A stretch of 64,000 bases of DNA from JABFRJ01 sp963847145 (GCA_963847145.1 CAWJYN010000004.1:186001-250000), one strand, 5' to 3'; shown: positions 38,201 through 47,341, numbered from the stretch's first letter. The notes: generated by a model from the sequence alone, not told the origin. A program made the numbers and translations.

Positions 38201-38967
38201 GGCAGATATTCAAGGCCATCGGGTTTTATCCCAATGCTGTGGGTGGGAGGATGTCATTGGAGGTCGTGTTGGACGCGCAGGGTGCGATTGAGCGCAACGG
38301 TGTTTTGCGGGCTGAAAACTTCGCCATCCTCGGTGATCCAATCGTCAGCGAGGTCTTTCAGACGAGTGATGGCAGCAAGCCGGGCGGCAGTGGCCGCAAA
38401 AAAACGATACGGGAGCGGATCGATTTCAACTCGATGATCCTGCCATTCTCGGTCGGATGCGGCCAGTTCGTGATGAACGACATGGAGATCAAAGGGCCGC
38501 TGGTCGGCGCCTCGCTGCGCGGCAAAGCGGATTTCAAATCGCAACGTCTGCAGATGGGCGGAACCTACGTTCCGCTTTCAGGTCTCAACAGTGCGATTGG
38601 TGTGATCCCTGGTATTGGCCAGTTACTGACTGGCCCGAAAGGTGAGGGCATCTTTGGCATCACGTTCGCCGTTATGGGGCCAATGGCGAACCCCGAGGTG
38701 TTGATCAACCCGTTGTCTGGGATCATGCCAGGAATTCTCCGCGAGACGCAGCAGTTAACGCCCAACAGTTACCGGATCACGCCCTGCTCTGTCGCAGCGG
38801 CACCAGTGCAACGTCTTGATGCGTCGCGCGCCTCGAGTGCCGGGCCGACCACAGCGGGCCGCAGTCCGGCAGCTGCGACACCGCGCGCTCAGCCTGCCGA
38901 CGTCTTGACCGATTGGTCCAGTGATCAGCGGCCCGACGCGCGGCCAAAGGCGCAGCCAACACGGTAA
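35254..38967 (+). CDS. large AsmA/YhdP-like envelope protein (DUF3971 type)
   Basis: 1237 residues. One N-terminal membrane helix near residue 55 (IVLGICLVLSGFAGIAAL) is followed by a long beta-rich periplasmic body with AsmA-like features: LVWADSGLEVVVDDLRI near residue 108, and a C-terminal block with RERIDFNSMILPFSVGCGQF and GLNSAIGVIPGIGQLLTGPK. YhdP, TamB and AsmA relatives form lipid-conducting bridges between the two membranes; that role is inferred. The GTG start has GAGGA close upstream. The tail is Ala/Pro-rich. Confidence 0.85.
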   Translation: MENKDRSLRPGLSEPHAVSGTGTQRPAVAARTGRRIEGSARPVPRSRLRLSFRIVLGICLVLSGFAGIAALRLSRGPISLGFIKPQLENVIGSELGPNAFHMRDAQLVWADSGLEVVVDDLRITEPNGSQLMQAPRAVVGLSAAAALRGQLALNRISLVNPRLQAFYAEDGTLSVRFAQATDSAQPSSGEAAASPTVATGSAISAGSETSGPIDFVKAITNISAQARRREHATAYLHEIGLRHATLIIDNGRRKTIWKVPDIRIDLSHKTKRSLISGRAVVDSLTGPWSLDFQSVDVDASQQLAIQAKVSGLNPRGLSRQVPALATFEHLDVPLDGETRIELNSKGGVMSATFSLAARPGRFLTGASGRSVAAVDAGTLRGNYDPKGILTIAEASLSVDRNRLDVTGELTRAAALSQDGLSVWGFNFRSTGGALAPATPAGPPVPIDAFHVRGQVVPDAGRLLLQEISLNAGGAAISAQGTVSDLASNASRSAGLEARIAPMPLSQMFALWPSTIAPEARTWLATHMTRGQLHGGILKFSTGGESRVSLSLDIAGTEIVAVKGGPPLEIPKGNLRVEGGGLELNVPDASLGVEGKRLLLKGLRFTAVETSEGNVPTGEIAFRLLGPLAAAVDIADREPFRFLKSKGLVLQSPEGRLDGQFKLVFPLAENVQVADVRTQGRLRLTDGRIRQALGPYDVTGAKFDVEMSESAIDVRGDFLLKGIPVKFVGQHFLNTTPDRQSPLRFSLKLDDADRGQLGLDINDIVAGEVPVEITLVADGKGSYQANLSGDLTRAELMLDAVAYRKPAGVPARVHFSPAKAAQGRTELRNFKLVGDTIAAEGIIILGPDNKARELAFPDFAINLVSRLDVQGRLRADNIWEVRAKGATFDGRELFRDLFNVHNQSKSVPKDKAGLDLIADIDTVLGFSDTSLKGLHLTLQRRSENGTEKTTALKVTATHESGKPFEATIRGANERKLIASSQDAGQIFKAIGFYPNAVGGRMSLEVVLDAQGAIERNGVLRAENFAILGDPIVSEVFQTSDGSKPGGSGRKKTIRERIDFNSMILPFSVGCGQFVMNDMEIKGPLVGASLRGKADFKSQRLQMGGTYVPLSGLNSAIGVIPGIGQLLTGPKGEGIFGITFAVMGPMANPEVLINPLSGIMPGILRETQQLTPNSYRITPCSVAAAPVQRLDASRASSAGPTTAGRSPAAATPRAQPADVLTDWSSDQRPDARPKAQPTR

Positions 38968-39038
38968 GGCTTGACCACGGGTGCATTTGTCGCCGTTGCT
39001 GCAGCGCGACGTTAAACGGCTTTCCTTCGGACCCCCCT

Positions 39039-40190
39039 ATGTCTTTTGCGCCTCTCGTCGCGGCGGTGACGGCCGCCCTCGTCGGCTGCGGCGGGTCTGT
39101 AGCCATAGTGCTGGCAGCCGCCGAAAGTCTGCGTGCAACACCGGCAGAGACGGCCTCCTGGATCACGGCGGTTTGCCTAGCGATTGCCATATCAACGGCC
39201 ATTCTGAGCGTACGCCATCGGCTGCCGATTATCACCGCGTGGTCGACGCCTGGTGCGGCATTGATTACCGCTTCAGCTACCGGCCTTGATATGCCGCTCG
39301 CCGTTGGGGCTTTTGTAACCGCGGCGATCCTTATCATGCTGGCGTCGGTTGCAACGCCGGTGCTGCGGCTGATTGAGCGCATACCGACAAGTGTTGCTGC
39401 GGGCATGCTTGCAGGCGTGCTGTTGCGCCTTGTTATGCTTCCCTTTGAGGCACTACCGACGGCACCTTGGCTGATCCTGCCGTTGTTGGCGATATTTCTC
39501 GTTGCGCGTCGCATCGCGCCCTCAATAGCGGTCATCGTTGTTTTGCTGGGCGGTGTTGCGTTGGCGTGGGCGCTTGGGCTGACCAAGCCGCTGCCGGACT
39601 TGCAATTGGCTGACCCGGTTTGGATTACGCCGCGCTTCGAGATCGGCGCTATGATCGGGTTGGGCGTGCCGCTGTTTCTGGTGACGATGGCATCGCAAAA
39701 TCTCGCCGGGTTCGCCGTACTGCGGGCGGCCGGCTACAGCGAAGTGCCGAGCCGTTCGATCCTGAGCGTCACGGCGCTGTTATCGCTGGCGACAGCCCCG
39801 TTCGGCACCCACACGAGCAATCTTGCCGCCATCAGCGCGGCGATCTGTACTGGGCCCGACGCGCACAAGGATCCCGCCAAGCGCTGGCTGACAGGTCCGC
39901 CCTATGCGCTCTGCTATCTGGCGTTTGCGGCTATGGGTCCGTCGCTGGTGGCGTTGTTTGCGACGTTGCCGCCGGCGTTGATCAAAACGGTCGCCGGGGT
40001 GGCGTTGGCAGGACCACTGATCAACGCGTTGTCGAGCGCGTTTTCGGGCGCCGGCGACCGCTTCGCCCCTGGGTTGGCGTTCGCCGTGACTGCGACGGGG
40101 CTCACCATGTTTGGTATCGGCGCTGCGTTCTGGGGCTTGGTGGCAGGATTGATTATTGTTGGCCTCGAACGGCTGTTCCCGGCCAAATAG
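39039..40190 (+). CDS. BenE family benzoate/proton symporter-like transporter
   Basis: 383 residues with about twelve membrane helices. LPIITAWSTPGAALITASAT is the characteristic BenE substrate-site block, and LFLVTMASQNLAGFAVLRAA with TAPFGTHTSNLAAISAAICT the second conserved half. Known BenE imports benzoate with protons; the substrate here may differ, since no benzoate-degradation genes are in the window. It ends one base before the convergent EamA gene ends. Confidence 0.9.
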   Translation: MSFAPLVAAVTAALVGCGGSVAIVLAAAESLRATPAETASWITAVCLAIAISTAILSVRHRLPIITAWSTPGAALITASATGLDMPLAVGAFVTAAILIMLASVATPVLRLIERIPTSVAAGMLAGVLLRLVMLPFEALPTAPWLILPLLAIFLVARRIAPSIAVIVVLLGGVALAWALGLTKPLPDLQLADPVWITPRFEIGAMIGLGVPLFLVTMASQNLAGFAVLRAAGYSEVPSRSILSVTALLSLATAPFGTHTSNLAAISAAICTGPDAHKDPAKRWLTGPPYALCYLAFAAMGPSLVALFATLPPALIKTVAGVALAGPLINALSSAFSGAGDRFAPGLAFAVTATGLTMFGIGAAFWGLVAGLIIVGLERLFPAK

Positions 40191-40191
40191 G

Positions 40192-41139
40192 TTATGATTT
40201 TGGCTTGGTGCGTTGCCTGACGTGCTCGCGGTGCAGGAGATAGAGCCCCGACGCGACGACGATAACTGCGCCCGCCAGAGTTTGGGTGTCAGGCGTTTGG
40301 GAAAACACCAGATAGCCAGCGCTCGAATGCGTCAACAGCCCCAGGTATGTGAAGGGCATCAGCGTTGATGCTGGCGCATAGCGGAAGGCAGCAATAAAAA
40401 GCGCATGCCCGATAGCCGCCCAAACACCGCAGGTGATCATGGCGATCCAGGTGCCAGTTGTTGCCGGCCAGACCCAGTCGCTGAGTGCGAACGGCGCGGC
40501 GAGGGCGACGCCGGCAAACATGGAATAGAACAGCGTGACTGGGACTCCGTCAAAAGGCGCCAGGTAGCGGGTGGTAATCGAGAAAGAAACGTAGGCCAGC
40601 ATGCCCGTAAAAGACAGCAGGAACGCGGGTTCAAAAGCATCTGCGCCCGGCCTGACCGCGACAACAACGCCAGCGAATCCGACGAGGATTGCCAGCATCC
40701 GCCGCCACCCGACCCATTCTCCGAGCAGCGGACCGGCGAGCAAGGCGACAATGAGTGGCGTCAAGAACTGGATTGTCATCACCTGATCGAGCCGAAGGGT
40801 GCGCAGCGCTAGAAAATTGAAGAGTGTCGAAATCAGCAGAAAGCACGAACGGAGCAATTGCCAGCCGGGCTTGCGGGCCTGCAGCAGGCTCGGTACCGCA
40901 AACAGGCCCAATGCGACGATGATCGCTACGAATTGTCCCAGAAACCGGACCCAAACAACTTCCGCCATAGGGAGCTGGCCGGTCACGATCATGTACTTGC
41001 CGGCTGTATCGTTCCCGGTAAAGCAGATGAACGCGAGACAAATGATGCCGATCCCTTTGAGCGGTTGATGGGACATCACCGGGCCAGGTGGCAGCGAGGT
41101 CGTCCCGGCGGCGCTGGGCTCGGACACGGCACGTTGCAT
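40192..41139 (-). CDS. EamA/DMT family transporter
   Basis: 315 residues with ten predicted membrane helices in two EamA repeats (GIICLAFICFTGNDTAGKYM and AILVGFAGVVVAVRPGADAF, then the second set ending VIVVASGLYLLHRE). DMT proteins export small metabolites. The ATG at 41139 has GGGGA upstream; a shorter start at 41076 would remove 21 polar residues and is also possible. The gene is leftward, downstream of the secreted hypothetical protein. Confidence 0.88.
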   Translation of the reverse strand: MQRAVSEPSAAGTTSLPPGPVMSHQPLKGIGIICLAFICFTGNDTAGKYMIVTGQLPMAEVVWVRFLGQFVAIIVALGLFAVPSLLQARKPGWQLLRSCFLLISTLFNFLALRTLRLDQVMTIQFLTPLIVALLAGPLLGEWVGWRRMLAILVGFAGVVVAVRPGADAFEPAFLLSFTGMLAYVSFSITTRYLAPFDGVPVTLFYSMFAGVALAAPFALSDWVWPATTGTWIAMITCGVWAAIGHALFIAAFRYAPASTLMPFTYLGLLTHSSAGYLVFSQTPDTQTLAGAVIVVASGLYLLHREHVRQRTKPKS

Positions 41140-41260
41140 TTGTTTGAGGTCCCCAAGGGCCACACCAAGGTCCGGCGCAACACAACTCGCATAGCATCTG
41201 GCCACCAGTTGGCGCCACGTCGAGTGGCACGCTGCATGGCAGGGTTGCCGCGAGGGAAGG

Positions 41261-42268
41261 CTATTGCGGTGTGGTCATCTTGAGTGCTGCGGTCGAGGCT
41301 GCACCACCGATCACGCACGGAATACCGATAGCTGCGCCGGCGCCAAGTGCGCTAGCGGCCACGCACCCCAGCGATAGTGCCATTTGCCCAGCCTGACCCC
41401 ACCATTGCGCATTGCGTGTCTTAGCCGGGCCTTTGGCCTTGAGTTGTTCGATGGCGGAAAGCGCCTCTTTACGGATCTTCTGTATCTCGCCGGTCTCAGC
41501 AGCCAGGATTACATCGCCGAGTTGAGCCTGCACGTCTTTGGTTTCGAACGTTAGGGCGGACTTGAGGAAGCGCAGCAACTCCACGTCGCGGCTGGCATTT
41601 GTGGCCAGCGTCCACTTAACCATCGAGCCAATCGTCAGCCGCTCGACATCGTCAGCATCCTTGGCCCATTTCAGAACCGAGATGATGCGAAGCAGTGGTT
41701 CGGGCGCGCCCGTTGCAAAATAGTTGCCCCACAGAATGTCGAGCGGCATCGGACCAGCATCGAGTTGCAACCCGTCGAAAGCCGGCATGCGACCGGTTAC
41801 AAGACGGTCGATAAGCACGACGCGCGATGGCATACGTTCCGAGTAGGCGCGCAGCAGATCTTGCCAACCGGTCAACCCTGAATAGGCAACCGCTTTAATG
41901 AGACTAGCGTGATGCTCGGGCGGCAGCGGGAACATCTTTGTCACGAGGTCGCGGGCCTTGCCCGGATTAGCTGTGAGCACGCCGCCGACGAAACCTATAT
42001 ACATGCCGGCTGTATCCTGGTCGGCGAGCAGGCCGAGGTCCGCCATGGCGCGGAACAGCTGCGGGAGTTTCTGCGGCTCGGGCTTGGCGCGATAGGTATT
42101 GATCCAACGGCCGATCGCATCGGCGGAGCGGAAAGGGCTATTGTTGGCGGCGGTGGGTTTGGCACGCTCAGATTTTGCAGCGACCGGCAACGGCGGAGAC
42201 TGCGCGAAGGCGGGCGCCACAAACGCGAAGGCCAACAGGACGCAGCACAGACGGCGGACGCACGGCAT
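41261..42268 (-). CDS. secreted or membrane hypothetical protein
   Basis: 335 residues. The ATG at 42268 gives a clear signal peptide (MPCVRRLCCVLLAFAFVAPA, cleavage near AFAQ). The mature part is helical (AIGRWINTYRAKPEPQKLPQ, FRAMADLGLLADQDTAGM, ISVLKWAKDADDVERLT) and the C-terminus has a hydrophobic, small-residue-rich segment (SALGAGAAIGIPCVIGGAAS) that may insert into a membrane. I do not recognise the family. It is separate from its neighbours. Confidence 0.7.
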   Translation of the reverse strand: MPCVRRLCCVLLAFAFVAPAFAQSPPLPVAAKSERAKPTAANNSPFRSADAIGRWINTYRAKPEPQKLPQLFRAMADLGLLADQDTAGMYIGFVGGVLTANPGKARDLVTKMFPLPPEHHASLIKAVAYSGLTGWQDLLRAYSERMPSRVVLIDRLVTGRMPAFDGLQLDAGPMPLDILWGNYFATGAPEPLLRIISVLKWAKDADDVERLTIGSMVKWTLATNASRDVELLRFLKSALTFETKDVQAQLGDVILAAETGEIQKIRKEALSAIEQLKAKGPAKTRNAQWWGQAGQMALSLGCVAASALGAGAAIGIPCVIGGAASTAALKMTTPQ

Positions 42269-42458
42269 CACGAGCCTCGGTTGGTAACGGCCGAATGTCA
42301 TTTAACGCTGCCAAGCTGTCGTGGCGCGGTGACACGGCGGAAATCATTGGCCGTTACAAGCGTGGCGGACGAGAGGCGGAATTGGCGCGGCGTCGTGGCA
42401 TGTTTGCGGCGGTGAGACGGCGAGGCGGCGAAACGAAACGGCCTGATGGAGGCCACCT

Positions 42459-43598
42459 CTACCCCGCCGCTAATTCCGCAACCAGCCGCGCGAACATCGT
42501 CGTCCGCGGCACGATCGACGAGACGACAATATGTTCCTCGTGCGTATGCGCGCCATGGCCCATGAGGCCGAGACCGTCCAGGGTCGGGATCCCTAGCGCA
42601 CCGGTGAAATTGCCATCCGAGCCGCCGCCGTGCTGGCCGTGCGGCAACTCGAAACCGATATCAGCGGCGATGTGCCGGGCGCGGGCGTAGAGGTCCATCG
42701 TGCCGGGTGTAGCCGTCCAGAGTGGCCGCACAGGGCCGCGCCGCACTTCGATCCGTACGTCACTGCGAACGCCGGCCAACGCGTCCATCGTGCGGCCGAT
42801 CTCGTGGAAGGTCTCCATTTCGCGGGCGACGCAGAGCGCCTGGGCGGTGCACGTCATGGGCACGCAGTTGACCCACTTGCCACCATTGATAACGCTGACG
42901 GCGTAGGTGGGACCGGTCTCGAAGTTCGAGCGGCTTTCCAGTTCCTCGACCAATTGCGCCATGATGCGGACCGCGGAGCGGCCGTCGGCGTTGGTCCAGC
43001 CCGAATGTGCCGGGCGGCCATGGGTTGTGAGGAAGAAGCGCTGAAACGCATGGCGGCCAGTGGTGACTTCACCGGTCGGGCCTTTGGCTGGTTCGGGGAT
43101 CAAGACGTACGCATGCTTCTTGGCTTCGGCTTCGATAAGCGCGCGCGAAGTGGGGCTGCCGATTTCCTCGTCGGGGTTAATGATAATGGTCAGCGGCGCG
43201 TCGAGTTTGCCGGTTGCAATGACGGCGCGGAGCGCGGTCAGCGCCATCACAGTGCCGCCCTTCATGTCGTAGATCGCCGGACCGAAGCACGTGTCGCCGT
43301 TTCGCCGTAAAGGAAGTGGACCTGCGAGCGTTCCAACGGGGTGGACAGTATCTACATGGGCAACAATGAGAATGCCTTTGCCTGTCTTCGTTCCGGGACG
43401 GCGGCCCACAAGCGTACCGCCAAGGCCGTCACGGCCACCGTGGCGCTCCATCGTGCAGCCGAGTGTGGCAATGCGGGGCGCGATAAAGTCGAGCATCTGC
43501 TCTACTCTTGACGCGTCATAAGTCGGGCTCTCGATCCGCACCCAGTCGCAGATTTCGGCGAGTATGGCCTCCGCGGAAAACATGCTGGCCGTTATCAT
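42459..43598 (-). CDS. M20 family metallopeptidase, carboxypeptidase G2-like
   Basis: 379 residues. Zinc-site blocks are intact: IVAHVDTVHPVG (first ligand His), IYDMKGG (bridging Asp), INPDEEIGS (general base and ligand Glu) and a late HGAHTHEEH His. The central dimerisation domain carries HGRPAHSG. The fold and motifs fit glutamate carboxypeptidase or related amidohydrolases of the M20 family; the substrate is unknown. The gene begins 64 bases after the ccmG stop on the same strand and may be cotranscribed. Confidence 0.9.
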   Translation of the reverse strand: MITASMFSAEAILAEICDWVRIESPTYDASRVEQMLDFIAPRIATLGCTMERHGGRDGLGGTLVGRRPGTKTGKGILIVAHVDTVHPVGTLAGPLPLRRNGDTCFGPAIYDMKGGTVMALTALRAVIATGKLDAPLTIIINPDEEIGSPTSRALIEAEAKKHAYVLIPEPAKGPTGEVTTGRHAFQRFFLTTHGRPAHSGWTNADGRSAVRIMAQLVEELESRSNFETGPTYAVSVINGGKWVNCVPMTCTAQALCVAREMETFHEIGRTMDALAGVRSDVRIEVRRGPVRPLWTATPGTMDLYARARHIAADIGFELPHGQHGGGSDGNFTGALGIPTLDGLGLMGHGAHTHEEHIVVSSIVPRTTMFARLVAELAAG

Positions 43599-43662
43599 GC
43601 TTGGTTCCCGAAGTGAACGTTGCGAGCTCGGCTCAGTCAATGCAAACGAGCAAGCAGTGCTC

Positions 43663-44253
43663 TTACCGCGCCTTGTTGATCGCAGGGATCAGCACGCTTT
43701 CGACGGCATCGGCCGTCAATGCACCGATATGTTTGTAAGCGATGCGCCCCCGAGCGTCGAGAATGAACGTTTCGGGCATGCCGTAGACTCCCCATTCGAT
43801 TGCGGCGCGGCCGTTCGGATCTACTCCGACGGCATTGAAAGGATTGCCATAGCGGCCGAGGAAGCGCCGCGCGCCTGCCGCTTGATCTTTGTAGTTTACC
43901 CCGATGAGCGGGACGCCCGTTTTTTCTTTCAGGATGATGAGTAGCGGATGCTCGCCCACGCATGGCGCGCACCAGGAGGCCCAGAAATTGACGATGACGG
44001 GCGTACCGCTGGCGAGAGCGCTCGCGGCGATGCCCGGTACGGGGACGCCTTTGTCATTGAGGCCTTCGAGGGCGGCGAGTTCCAACTTCGGTGCCGCCTT
44101 GCCGATCAGCGTGGAGGGCAACTTCGACGGATCGCCCGTTCGCAAGGCGAAGAAAAACATCATCGCTAGCGCGCCGAATAGGGCCACCGGCAGCAGTGCA
44201 ATCCAGCGTTTTCGCGAAGGGGGTTGGGAGACTTCGGTGGGCGCGCCGGTCAT
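43663..44253 (-). CDS. ccmG: cytochrome c maturation thiol:disulfide oxidoreductase CcmG/DsbE
   Basis: 196 residues with an N-terminal membrane anchor (WIALLPVALFGALAMMFFFA) and a thioredoxin domain facing the periplasm. The active site is FWASWCAPCVGEHPLL (CAPC), and YGMPETFILDARGRI carries the cis-Pro context. It keeps apocytochrome c cysteines reduced for haem attachment. Its ATG overlaps the ccmD stop (ATGA). Confidence 0.95.
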   Translation of the reverse strand: MTGAPTEVSQPPSRKRWIALLPVALFGALAMMFFFALRTGDPSKLPSTLIGKAAPKLELAALEGLNDKGVPVPGIAASALASGTPVIVNFWASWCAPCVGEHPLLIILKEKTGVPLIGVNYKDQAAGARRFLGRYGNPFNAVGVDPNGRAAIEWGVYGMPETFILDARGRIAYKHIGALTADAVESVLIPAINKAR

Positions 44254-44411
44254 TCTGCCGACCGCCGCTTGATACCGCGAGCCTCAAGGTCGGCCAGCAC
44301 TTTGGTCTGGCGCTGGCCATCACGAAGCAGCCAGCCGATCAAGCCCCCGATCACAAGTGCGGCGACCGCATAAGACGCCCAGATGTAGCCAGCAAAAGGT
44401 CCTAAATTCAT
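44250..44411 (-). CDS. ccmD: haem exporter protein CcmD
   Basis: 53-residue single-pass membrane protein beginning MNLGPFAGYIWASYAVAALV and ending in a basic cytoplasmic tail (LEARGIKRRSAE), the usual CcmD plan. It lies between ccmC (six bases upstream) and ccmG (ATGA overlap). CcmD is needed to release holo-CcmE from CcmC. Confidence 0.93.
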   Translation of the reverse strand: MNLGPFAGYIWASYAVAALVIGGLIGWLLRDGQRQTKVLADLEARGIKRRSAE

Positions 44412-44417
44412 GGCGCG

Positions 44418-45176
44418 TCACCCTCCTGCCTGACGGACAGCGGCGACTTGCAGTGCTTTCACGCGGCGGCGTTGCACTTCATTGCGCATGGCTTTGAGGT
44501 GGAGCGAAAGAAACAGCAAGGTAAATCCGAGCGCATTGACCAGCAGCGGTGTCCGAAAGCTCGGATCGAGTGTCGCCGTCAGCTTCGTGGACGGCTGATG
44601 CAACGTGTTCCACCATTCGACGGAGAATTTGATCACCGGCAGCAGTGACACACCGACCAGGGCGAGAATGGCAGTAAGCTTGGCAGCTGCAGTCTCGTCC
44701 TCGATTGATGCGCGCAACGCCATGAGGCCCAGATAGAGGAAGAATAACAACAAGACGGATGTCAGCCGTGCATCCCATACCCAATAGGTCCCCCACATCG
44801 GCTTGCCCCAGAGCGATCCAGTCACCAGCGCAAGAAACGTAAACGCCGCGCCAATGGGGGCAGCGGCGCGAGCAGAAACGTCGGCCAGGGGGTGACGCCA
44901 GACGAGCAGACCGAAGCTTGAAAGGGCGACGGTCAAGTAACCCGCCATCGCCAGCCATGCGCTCGGCACGTGCACGTACATGATCTTGACTGTGTGGCCC
45001 TGCTGATAGTCCGGCGGAGAGACCGCAAACGCGAGGTAAAGGCCATAGGCCATCACGAGGGTTGTGGCGCCCGCCAGCCATGGCAAAACGCGCGCCGAAA
45101 GCGCCATGAAGCGCGTCGGGTTGGCGAGGGACTGGATCAAGGTCGGCGAAACGGCCGTAGACTTCCGGATGATCAT
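44418..45176 (-). CDS. ccmC: haem exporter protein CcmC
   Basis: 252 residues with six membrane helices. The tryptophan-rich haem-handling motif WGTYWVWDARLTS is present near residue 127, and conserved histidines lie in YVHVPSAWLA and WWNTLHQPS. CcmC loads haem onto CcmE in the periplasm. It opens a ccmC-ccmD-ccmG run. The ccmA and ccmB genes, which often precede ccmC, are not adjacent; sufT lies upstream instead. Confidence 0.95.
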   Translation of the reverse strand: MIIRKSTAVSPTLIQSLANPTRFMALSARVLPWLAGATTLVMAYGLYLAFAVSPPDYQQGHTVKIMYVHVPSAWLAMAGYLTVALSSFGLLVWRHPLADVSARAAAPIGAAFTFLALVTGSLWGKPMWGTYWVWDARLTSVLLLFFLYLGLMALRASIEDETAAAKLTAILALVGVSLLPVIKFSVEWWNTLHQPSTKLTATLDPSFRTPLLVNALGFTLLFLSLHLKAMRNEVQRRRVKALQVAAVRQAGG

Positions 45177-45596
45177 AAGATGAGAGTAACGACACAGAAC
45201 CTAGGCGTCTATGCGGCACTTTTAGTGGCCCGGCCGACGCGCGTAACAACGGGTCGGCCGCCGCGGGCGAACTTCGTTGTTTTCGGCCGGCTCCCGATGA
45301 CAGAAGTCGGAAGTGACAATCAAATGAGCGCGAGCGGTGAATACGACGGCCTGTCCAGGGCTTTCTGGTCCGGCGTTCGGCATCGATTTCTGGCCTGGAG
45401 GCTATGTGTGTGCGCTTTCCCATGGAGCATCAGCGAACTATGGGCGCCGGGCTTCGATGTCTGCAGCCAGACCAATCCGACCGCTCGCACAACTGTTCTA
45501 CCGCAAAACGGCCGGCGATGCCTCCTAGGTGACTACCCAGCTTGACAGGGTTGCCGCGCAATACCCCTATAATGGTGAGGCTTCAAATTCCGCTCG
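45177..45596. other. intergenic region between suf and ccm operons
   Basis: About 420 bases. A short hairpin (CGGCCGAC near 45232 with GTCGGCCG near 45254) has no following T-run, so it is not a clear terminator. No SufA-type gene, which often ends such operons, is found here, and no other family was recognised. Confidence 0.45.
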
Positions 45597-46043
45597 TCAG
45601 AACATGCCGACAGCCAGCTTGGCTTCCTCGCTCATGCGGTTTTTATCCCACGGTGGATCGAACGTGAGATTGACCGTGCAGGACTGCACACCATCAACCG
45701 CAGAGACAGCGTTCTCCACCCAGATCGGCATCTCACCAGCCACCGGACAGCCGGGGGCCGTCAAAGTCATGTCAACCGTCACCGCGCGATCGTCGGCGAT
45801 GTCGATGCGGTAGATCAGGCCCAACTCGTAGATGTCGGACGGGATTTCTGGATCGTACACCGTCTTCAACGCGCCGACGATATCGGCGGTCAGCTGTTCA
45901 AGCACTTCGGCTGACAGCGCAGAACCGGGAACCGGCGTGCCGCCATCAGCAACAGTCGGAGCAACAGAAGGCTTCAGATCGGCTGCGAGCGGATCGTAGT
46001 CGGCAACGCCTTCGGGTTTGCTTTTAATTTCGCCGTCCATCAC
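45597..46043 (-). CDS. sufT: SufT-like (DUF59/MIP18) Fe-S assembly protein
   Basis: 148 residues. An acidic low-complexity N-terminus is followed by a DUF59 domain: LKTVYDPEIPSDIYELGLIY, VDMTLTAPGCPVAGEMPIW with the conserved Cys, and VNLTFDPPWDKNRMSEEAKL. DUF59 proteins help mature Fe-S proteins. It is the last gene of the suf operon, 21 bases after sufS. Confidence 0.92.
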   Translation of the reverse strand: MMDGEIKSKPEGVADYDPLAADLKPSVAPTVADGGTPVPGSALSAEVLEQLTADIVGALKTVYDPEIPSDIYELGLIYRIDIADDRAVTVDMTLTAPGCPVAGEMPIWVENAVSAVDGVQSCTVNLTFDPPWDKNRMSEEAKLAVGMF

Positions 46044-46064
46044 TCACTCACTCTCATGACCGTC

Positions 46065-47312
46065 TCAGGTGAAGAACTTATGTGCCTTCACCAGGGCTTC
46101 CGCCAAGGCGTCGACTTCCGCGCGGGTATTATACATCGCAAACGAGGCCCGGCACGTGGCCGTGACGCCAAGCCGCTCCATCAATGGCTGCGCGCAGTGA
46201 TGCCCGGCCCGGACCGCCACGCCCGACCGGTCAACGATGGTCGAGATGTCGTGCGGGTGCAAGCCGTCAATCGTGAACGTCAGAATTGCGCCCTTGCCCG
46301 GTGCGCGGCCGTGGATCTTGAGCCAGTTCAGTGGGCGCAACCGCTCCTCGGCATAGGCATAGAGATCGGCCTCGTGCGCGGCGATTTTCTCGCGGCCGAT
46401 CTGCATCATGTAGCTGAGTGCCGCGCCGAGACCAATGGCGGGCACAATCGGTGGCGTGCCGGCTTCGAAGCGGTGTGGCGGATCGGCGTAGGTGACTTTG
46501 TCGACGTGGACAGACTGAATCATCTCGCCGCCACCCATGTACGGCGGCATGGCGTCGAGGTGTTTGCGCTTGGCGTAGAGCACGCCGATGCCGGACGGGC
46601 CATAGGTCTTGTGCCCGGTGAAGACGTAGAAATCGGCATCAAGATCTTGCACGTCAATGGTCATGTGCACAGCCGACTGGCTGCCATCCACCAGCACCGG
46701 AATGCCGCGCGCGTGGCACCGCTTGATGACCTCTTTCATCGGCACGATCGTGCCGAGCACGTTCGACATGTGCGTGAGCGCAACAATCTTAGTCTTTGGC
46801 GTCAGCAGGCGCTCGAATTCGTCGATCAGAAACTCGCCCGTGTCCGAAATGGGCGCCCACTTCAGCAGAGCGCCACGCCGCTCCCGATGGAAGTGCCAGG
46901 GCACGATATTGGAGTGGTGCTCCATGATTGAGAGCACGATTTCGTCACCCTCGCCGATTGTCATCCCGCCAAAGGATGCGGCAACGAGGTTGATCGCCTC
47001 CGTCGATGAGCGTGTGAAGATGATTTCATCGACGGTCGGCGCGTTGAGGAAACGCCGCACGATCTCCCGCGCGTCTTCAAAGCGCGCCGTCGCAGTGTTG
47101 GACAGATAGTGGAGGCCGCGATGCACGTTCGCGTATTCCATCTTGTAGGCGTGATCCATCGCATCAAGCACGGTGCGTGGCTTCTGCGCACTGGCACCGT
47201 TGTCGAGATAAACAAGTGGTTTGCCGTAGACCTCGCGAAACAAGATCGGGAAGTCGGAGCGGATGCTCGCCACGTCATAGGGCGCGCGGGCAGTCGGGGT
47301 GTGAGCGTTCAT
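46065..47312 (-). CDS. sufS: cysteine desulfurase SufS
   Basis: 415 residues, class II (SufS/CsdA) PLP enzyme. The PLP lysine lies in FYVFTGHKTYGPSGIGVLY, and the sulfur-accepting Cys in RAGHHCAQPLMERLG, the RxGHHCA loop of the SufS type. It supplies persulfide sulfur to the SufBCD scaffold. This is the second desulfurase of the operon besides the IscS/NifS type at 52059. A 96-bp palindromic repeat separates it from sufD. Confidence 0.95.
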   Translation of the reverse strand: MNAHTPTARAPYDVASIRSDFPILFREVYGKPLVYLDNGASAQKPRTVLDAMDHAYKMEYANVHRGLHYLSNTATARFEDAREIVRRFLNAPTVDEIIFTRSSTEAINLVAASFGGMTIGEGDEIVLSIMEHHSNIVPWHFHRERRGALLKWAPISDTGEFLIDEFERLLTPKTKIVALTHMSNVLGTIVPMKEVIKRCHARGIPVLVDGSQSAVHMTIDVQDLDADFYVFTGHKTYGPSGIGVLYAKRKHLDAMPPYMGGGEMIQSVHVDKVTYADPPHRFEAGTPPIVPAIGLGAALSYMMQIGREKIAAHEADLYAYAEERLRPLNWLKIHGRAPGKGAILTFTIDGLHPHDISTIVDRSGVAVRAGHHCAQPLMERLGVTATCRASFAMYNTRAEVDALAEALVKAHKFFT

Positions 47313-47341
47313 AGGTCAGGCCTCGTGGACCGAATTCAACA

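Noticed and set aside
45180..45545. Plus-strand frame between ccmC and sufT
   Set aside because: It begins inside ccmC, has Arg-rich unrecognisable sequence and lacks a ribosome site.
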